Assembly (NCBI GenBank): GCA_029238255.1
Contig: JAQWGK010000078.1
Coordinates: forward strand, 1-60,085
DNA length: 60,085 bases
Source: Porticoccaceae bacterium
GTDB taxonomy: Bacteria; Pseudomonadota; Gammaproteobacteria; Pseudomonadales; Porticoccaceae
Direction: 5' to 3'
Position 1 is the stretch's first letter; each line of letters opens with the position of its first letter. Below, in pieces: positions 54,732 to 60,085 of the stretch. The notes below the pieces were generated by a model. It saw only the letters and a program-made list of their open reading frames with translations. It was not told the origin of the DNA and made no database searches. The position numbers and the translations under genes are program-made.

Positions 54732-55796
54732 ATGGATCAAAAGCACTCATTGAAAAGATTGGATAGCCAACCATCTGCCTCTAGCATTACTCTCGAGCCC
54801 AACGACGCTCGACGCCTTGCATCTCTCTGCGGTCAATTTGATGAACATCTTCGCCTAATCGAACAGCGTCTCGACGTTGAAATTCGCTCGCGGGATAATT
54901 TCTTTGCGGTCTACGGTGATGCAGCTGCGGCTCAACAGGCTAGCGAAGTGCTTTACAACCTCTATCAGGAGACCGCTCACTATGCGGAGCTATCCCCCGA
55001 GGAAGTCCACCTGAATTTACAGCATTCCAGTCAATCTTTTAGCCCATCTAGCTCATCAGCCAAAAAAGAGGCGCCTATGACACAAACCCCGTCCAGCAGT
55101 AATGCGCAGCCCGTCGACAACGTCGAGAGCTTTTCCGTTATCCGTACCAAGAAGGGCAATATCAAGCCTCGCGGGTTAAATCAGCAGCGCTATGTGCGCT
55201 CGATTCAGACTCACGACGTGAACTTTGGTATTGGTCCAGCGGGCACGGGGAAAACCTATCTGGCTGTAGCCTGTGCGGTTGAAGCACTGTTGCGCGACGA
55301 GGTGGAGCGAATACTGCTGGTGCGTCCGGCGGTGGAAGCCGGCGAACGACTGGGCTTTTTGCCCGGCGATCTGGCTCAAAAGGTCGATCCCTATCTGCGC
55401 CCGCTCTACGACGCCCTGCACGAGATGCTCGGCTTTGAGACGGTCGCCAAGCTTCAGGAGCGCAATGTTATTGAGATTGCCCCGCTTGCCTATATGCGTG
55501 GCCGCACCCTGAATGGCGCCTTTATTCTGCTCGATGAAAGCCAGAACACCACTCGCGAACAGATGAAAATGTTTCTTACCCGTATCGGTTTTGGCTCAAC
55601 CGCAGTGATTACCGGCGACATGTCCCAGGTCGACCTGCCGCGCGGGGTCAAGTCTGGACTGGTTCACGCCTGTGAAGTACTGAAGGATGTTGAAGAAGTC
55701 AGCTTCACGCACTTTATTTCTCGCGATGTGGTTCGTCACCCTATTGTTCAAAGTATCGTAGATGCCTATGATGCCCATGAAAAAGACGATCACTAA
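54732..55796 (+). CDS. ybeZ: PhoH-like ATPase (YbeZ/PhoL)
   Basis: This 354-residue cytoplasmic ATPase has an N-terminal region (about 16-80), a Ser-rich linker (about 95-125) and the PhoH domain (about 140-350) with Walker A GIGPAGTGKTYLA, RPAVEAGERLGFLPGD and Walker B AFILLDESQNTT. It is linked to YbeY and RNA/ribosome processing. A later in-frame ATG exists inside the linker, but the full N-terminus is conserved in the family. It is followed 23 bases later by ybeY. Confidence 0.94.
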   Translation: MDQKHSLKRLDSQPSASSITLEPNDARRLASLCGQFDEHLRLIEQRLDVEIRSRDNFFAVYGDAAAAQQASEVLYNLYQETAHYAELSPEEVHLNLQHSSQSFSPSSSSAKKEAPMTQTPSSSNAQPVDNVESFSVIRTKKGNIKPRGLNQQRYVRSIQTHDVNFGIGPAGTGKTYLAVACAVEALLRDEVERILLVRPAVEAGERLGFLPGDLAQKVDPYLRPLYDALHEMLGFETVAKLQERNVIEIAPLAYMRGRTLNGAFILLDESQNTTREQMKMFLTRIGFGSTAVITGDMSQVDLPRGVKSGLVHACEVLKDVEEVSFTHFISRDVVRHPIVQSIVDAYDAHEKDDH

Positions 55797-55819
55797 AGAG
55801 ACGGCTGTATAATTAACCA

Positions 55820-56296
55820 ATGAATCTCTCTATCGACATTCAGATGGCCTGCCCATCCGAAGATGCCCCCGACGAGGACAGTATTAAGCGCTGGGCCAGC
55901 GCTGCTATTCGCGATGAACGCGAACAATCTGAACTCAACCTGCGCATAGTCGACGAACTGGAAAGTGCCGATTTTAATCAGCAATATCGCGGCAAGACCT
56001 GCCCTACCAATGTTCTCAGCTTTCCCTTTGATGCCGTCACCCCGGAGCCTCTACCGATTCTTGGGGATCTGGTGATCTGCGCGCCGGTGGTTAACCGCGA
56101 AGCCAGCGAACAACACAAATCCTCACAGGCACATTGGGCGCATATTATTGTCCACGGTGTACTACATCTGCTCGGCTATGATCATATTGATGATACTGAT
56201 GCCGAACAGATGGAAGCGTTGGAAACAGCCATTATGTTGGGGCTGGAGTTTCCACCCCCCTACGAACCCACACAGCAACCCAAAGCGGGTCACTAG
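55820..56296 (+). CDS. ybeY: Endoribonuclease YbeY
   Basis: This 158-residue metal-dependent endoribonuclease takes part in 16S rRNA 3' maturation and ribosome quality control. The zinc-binding motif HGVLHLLGYDH is at about 113-123, and the RGKTCPTNVLSFPFD segment is typical. It sits between ybeZ and corC, its normal neighbours. Confidence 0.95.
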   Translation: MNLSIDIQMACPSEDAPDEDSIKRWASAAIRDEREQSELNLRIVDELESADFNQQYRGKTCPTNVLSFPFDAVTPEPLPILGDLVICAPVVNREASEQHKSSQAHWAHIIVHGVLHLLGYDHIDDTDAEQMEALETAIMLGLEFPPPYEPTQQPKAGH

Positions 56297-56307
56297 CGAG
56301 CAAAACC

Positions 56308-57147
56308 ATGAGCGAAGAATCATCCAACAACACGTCAGAAAAATCTTTCCTAGCAAAGATTTGGCAGGTTTTTTCACCGAACCCGAAAAACTCCGACGAT
56401 GTTGCCGATATGCTGCGCAGCGCCGAAAATGAATCGATTATCGATGCTAGCGTACTGCAGATTATGGAAGGCGCGCTAAAGGTCTCCGACCAGCAGGCAC
56501 GGGAAATTATGATCCCGCGCTCACAGATGGTGATTATCGAAGATGACTTTAGCCTCGAACAGGTTCTTGAGGTGGTGATCACCTCGCAGCACTCGCGCTT
56601 TCCAGTGGTCGGTGAATCCTCCGACGACGTTAAGGGCATTCTTTTAGCCAAAGAGATGCTGCCCCTGCTGCTATCGGAAAAAGACTCATTTAACCTGCAG
56701 TCACTGCTGCGCCCGGCGACCATTATTCCCGAGAGCAAGCGACTCAATGTGCTCCTGCAGGAATTCCGTGAGCAGCGCTACCATATGGCGATTGTGGTCG
56801 ATGAATACGGCGGTGTCTCCGGCCTGTTAACCATTGAAGATATTCTCGAAGAGATTGTCGGCGAGATCGAAGATGAAACCGACGAACATGAACAGGCGCA
56901 GATTCGACACAAGATCGACGGCATATTTACTGTTGAAGCGATCACCGAAATTGACGACTTTAATGAGTTCTTTGATGTGGGCCTTGCCGACGATGAATTT
57001 GATACTGTCGGCGGACTGGTTCTTCACGCCTTTGGCCGACTGCCCAATATAGATGAGACCATCTCAATTGGCGGCTTTGGATTTAAAGTAGTGGCTGGCG
57101 ACAAGCGCAAAATCACTACGCTGGAAGTGAAAAAGATCACCCTATGA
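56308..57147 (+). CDS. corC: CBS-domain transporter-associated protein CorC
   Basis: This 279-residue protein has paired CBS domains (about 65-190: VSDQQAREIMIPRSQMVII and HMAIVVDEYGGVSGLLTIEDILEEIVGEI) and a C-terminal CorC_HlyC domain. CorC-type proteins are linked to Mg/Co efflux. The stop overlaps the lnt start by four bases. Confidence 0.93.
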   Translation: MSEESSNNTSEKSFLAKIWQVFSPNPKNSDDVADMLRSAENESIIDASVLQIMEGALKVSDQQAREIMIPRSQMVIIEDDFSLEQVLEVVITSQHSRFPVVGESSDDVKGILLAKEMLPLLLSEKDSFNLQSLLRPATIIPESKRLNVLLQEFREQRYHMAIVVDEYGGVSGLLTIEDILEEIVGEIEDETDEHEQAQIRHKIDGIFTVEAITEIDDFNEFFDVGLADDEFDTVGGLVLHAFGRLPNIDETISIGGFGFKVVAGDKRKITTLEVKKITL

Positions 57148-58640
57148 TGCGCCTCGCCCGCGGGCAAAAGTTTCTCGCGCTATTTGTCTCTGGAGCCCTG
57201 CTGCCCCTGTCGTTGTCACCTTTCTATCTGTGGCCGGTGGCTATTCTCTCGATCGCTGTCCTGTTTCGCACACTGCAGTATCAAACGGTCAAACAGGCAC
57301 TGGTGAAATCAGCGGTATTTGGCTTCGGAATGTTCTTTGCCGGCGTTAGCTGGGTTTATGTCAGCATCCATGAACACGGCTTTATCCCCGCACCACTGGC
57401 TCTGATCGCAACGATATTATTCTGTCTATTTATTACCGCTCTATTCGCGCTGCCGTTTGCCCTTAGCGCACTGATTCCCCAAAAACCCGCCTCATGGCTT
57501 TTCGGGCTGCCGGCAATCTGGGTATTGAGCGAATGGTTTCGCAGCTGGATATTCACCGGCTTCCCCTGGCTCTACAGCGGCTATATTCATACTGAAACTT
57601 GGCTGAGTGGCTGGGCGCCGCTTGGCGGTGTGATGTGGCTGAGTTTTATCACCGCTCTCGCCGCTGCTGTATTGAGCCAACTGACCCAGCCCCACAGAAA
57701 TCAACGCAGTGTAAAACTGGCATCGCTGGCAATTATCATAGCCGTAGTAAGTGGTTACTTTTTGCAGCAGATCAACTGGACAACGCCGACCGGTAAAAAT
57801 CTTTCCGTGGTTCTGGTCCAGCCCAATACAGACCAGCATAAAAAATGGACCTCCAAAGAACGTCAGGGAATACTGCAACAACTGCAGGCACAGACTGAGC
57901 CACACTGGGGTGCAGATATTATTATCTGGCCAGAAGCGGCGATTCCGGCAACACCAAAATATGTCGACGCTTTTCTAACCCAAATAGATCAGCAGGCAAA
58001 AGTGAACCAAACAGCCCTGCTAACCGGTATACCTATTTACGATGGGCAGAGACAAGCCTTTTACAACTCGGTAATAACGCTGGGCACAGCTCAGGGTAAG
58101 TACGACAAAACCCGACTGGTGCCGTTTGGCGAATACGTCCCGATTGAGTCGGTACTGCGCGGGCTAATCCGGTTTTTTAATCTGCCGATGTCGTCTTTTT
58201 CCCTGGGCGAAGCAGATCAGCCGCTGTTGAACATAGCCGGCGAGAAAGTTGCCACGGCAATATGCTACGAGATTGTCTACCCTAATCTGGTGGCGGAAAT
58301 GGCCCGAGAGGCCACTATGCTGTTAACGGTTAGCAATGACGCCTGGTTTGGCCGCTCAATCGCTCCCCGCCAGCATATGCAAATGGCGCGTATGCGAGCC
58401 CTTGAAAATGCCAAGCCAATGATGCGCGGCACCAACAATGGGGTTACCGCACTGGTTGACCACCGCGGTGTTATTACCGAACAGATTGAACAATTTACTG
58501 CCGGAGAGTTATCCGGTCATATTGCACCCCGCAGCGGGCAGACAGTTTTTTCACAGACCGGCTCATGGCCAACGGTGATACTGTCACTACTTATTTGCGG
58601 AGGTTTAATCGTTAGACGACGAACAGCTGCCTCTCAATAG
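57144..58640 (+). CDS. lnt: Apolipoprotein N-acyltransferase Lnt
   Basis: This 498-residue inner-membrane enzyme adds the third acyl chain to lipoproteins. It has about seven hydrophobic segments in residues 10-210 and a periplasmic nitrilase-like domain (about 220-480) with the catalytic triad visible as Glu264 (IIWPEAA), Lys322 (YDKTRLVPFGEY) and Cys374 (ATAICYEIVYP). It is coupled to corC by a four-base overlap. Confidence 0.96.
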   Translation: MMRLARGQKFLALFVSGALLPLSLSPFYLWPVAILSIAVLFRTLQYQTVKQALVKSAVFGFGMFFAGVSWVYVSIHEHGFIPAPLALIATILFCLFITALFALPFALSALIPQKPASWLFGLPAIWVLSEWFRSWIFTGFPWLYSGYIHTETWLSGWAPLGGVMWLSFITALAAAVLSQLTQPHRNQRSVKLASLAIIIAVVSGYFLQQINWTTPTGKNLSVVLVQPNTDQHKKWTSKERQGILQQLQAQTEPHWGADIIIWPEAAIPATPKYVDAFLTQIDQQAKVNQTALLTGIPIYDGQRQAFYNSVITLGTAQGKYDKTRLVPFGEYVPIESVLRGLIRFFNLPMSSFSLGEADQPLLNIAGEKVATAICYEIVYPNLVAEMAREATMLLTVSNDAWFGRSIAPRQHMQMARMRALENAKPMMRGTNNGVTALVDHRGVITEQIEQFTAGELSGHIAPRSGQTVFSQTGSWPTVILSLLICGGLIVRRRTAASQ

Positions 58641-58684
58641 CAATAGCAAGACTAAGAGGGGCACCAATTAGAGAGAGGCCAGCA

Positions 58685-59209
58685 ATGAACACTCAGATCA
58701 AATTAATATTATCAGCACTGCTGGTATCTATCTCTGCCGCTACCACAGCTCTCGAAGTGGGTGATCAGGCACCGGACTTTCTCCTTGAAGCCACCGACGG
58801 CAAAACCTACAGCCTCAGTCAATTTAAAGATAAAGAAGCGGTCGTTATCGCCTGGTACCCCAAGGCCTATACCAGCGGCTGCACTATCGAGTGCAAATCT
58901 CTGGCTCAAAATGGCCATCTGTTGAAACGTCTTGAAGTGGCCTACTTTATGGCCAGTGTCGATTCACTGGAAGATAATAAGGGCTTTGCCAAAGAGACCG
59001 AAGCGGACTTTCCACTGCTCAGCGACCCTTCAAAAAAGACCGCTAAAGCCTATGATGTACTGGCCTTTTACGGCGTGCCAAAACGCCATACTTTCTATAT
59101 TGGCAAGGATGGAAAAATCCTTTTTATCGATACCAATATCAAACCGGCCACCTCTGCTGAAGATATGGCAGCCAAACTTGAAGAGCTCGGTGTGCCGGCA
59201 AGAAGCTAG
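58685..59209 (+). CDS. Periplasmic peroxiredoxin (PrxQ/BCP type)
   Basis: This 174-residue thiol peroxidase has a signal peptide (about 1-22, ending ATTALE) and an AhpC/TSA domain with GDQAPDFLLEATDGKTYSLSQF and the active site TSGCTIEC, where Cys66 is peroxidatic and Cys70 resolving (CxxxC of PrxQ/BCP). The canonical TPGCT Pro is replaced by Ser. Export suggests detoxification of peroxides in the periplasm. It lies 44 bases after lnt and before leuS. Confidence 0.9.
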   Translation: MNTQIKLILSALLVSISAATTALEVGDQAPDFLLEATDGKTYSLSQFKDKEAVVIAWYPKAYTSGCTIECKSLAQNGHLLKRLEVAYFMASVDSLEDNKGFAKETEADFPLLSDPSKKTAKAYDVLAFYGVPKRHTFYIGKDGKILFIDTNIKPATSAEDMAAKLEELGVPARS

Positions 59210-59223
59210 TGCATTTTAACTGC

Positions 59224-59252
59224 TGTTAGATAGGCCTCTGTTACCCTATAAT
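59224..59252 (+). promoter_or_regulatory. Possible sigma-70 promoter of leuS
   Basis: A perfect TATAAT (59247-59252) lies 38 bases before the leuS start; the matching -35 (TGTTAG at 59224-59229, 17-base spacer) is poor. Confidence 0.4.
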
Positions 59253-59284
59253 TCACGCCTATTTTTAAAACCAATAAGCAGTGA

Positions 59285-60085
<801 letters not shown>

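Overview
The window is an ordinary-looking stretch of chromosome from a gammaproteobacterium. The conserved block miaB-phoH-ybeY-corC-lnt followed by leuS, a complete type II secretion locus, AceK, RadA, EttA and a PA4780-type RIO1 kinase all fit this class. Moderate GC, the number of TonB receptors and the sugar/ammonium/B12 uptake genes suggest a marine heterotroph of the Cellvibrionales/Porticoccaceae (SAR92-like) kind. That finer placement is inference from gene content, not a database result. No tRNA, rRNA, CRISPR array, insertion sequence or prophage was recognised.

Layout. 1-5.3 kb (minus strand): a partial exported protein, a YceI protein, a TonB-dependent siderophore-type receptor preceded by a small His/Cys-containing exported protein, an unknown 102-residue membrane protein, and a FucP/GluP-type sugar permease. 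5.5-14.7 kb (minus): TetR regulator, fused B12-dependent mutase IcmF, a YegD-like Hsp70, a single-domain asparaginase coupled to the dipeptidase PepQ, and a MATE exporter. 14.9-19.2 kb (minus): an RND efflux pair. 19.4-22.9 kb (plus): an ECF sigma factor with its ChrR zinc/cupin anti-sigma factor, then EttA and a hotdog thioesterase. 23-26.5 kb: a SPOR lipoprotein, a DUF4404 protein, the ammonium transporter Amt behind a sigma-54 promoter, and a RIO1 kinase.

26.5-33.8 kb (minus) is a cobalamin-acquisition operon headed by a clear cobalamin riboswitch: btuB, a Dph6-like ATP pyrophosphatase, a BtuF-like protein without signal peptide, cobO, btuC, btuD and a second, exported btuF. The B12 taken up would supply IcmF, among others. 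33.9-39.9 kb holds an ABM-domain protein, radA (minus), a GNAT acetyltransferase, a three-repeat DnaT-like protein overlapping a phage-lambda-P-like replication protein, and aceK.

39.9-52.7 kb (minus) is a type II secretion operon in the order E-F-G-H-I-J-K-L-M-C-D-A-B, lacking gspN and gspO, with a Gly/Ser/Asp repeat tail on GspJ. 52.8 kb to the end holds a DUF1820 protein (minus), then miaB, phoH, ybeY, corC, lnt, a periplasmic peroxiredoxin and the 5' part of leuS (all plus).

The most interesting observations are: (i) two matching promoter-like sequences (TGATCC-N18-TAnAAA), one before the sigma/ChrR pair and one before the unknown 102-residue membrane protein, which point to a singlet-oxygen-type regulon member; (ii) the Dph6-like and signal-less BtuF-like genes inside the riboswitch-controlled B12 operon; (iii) the chromosomal DnaT x3 / lambda-P-like overlapping pair.
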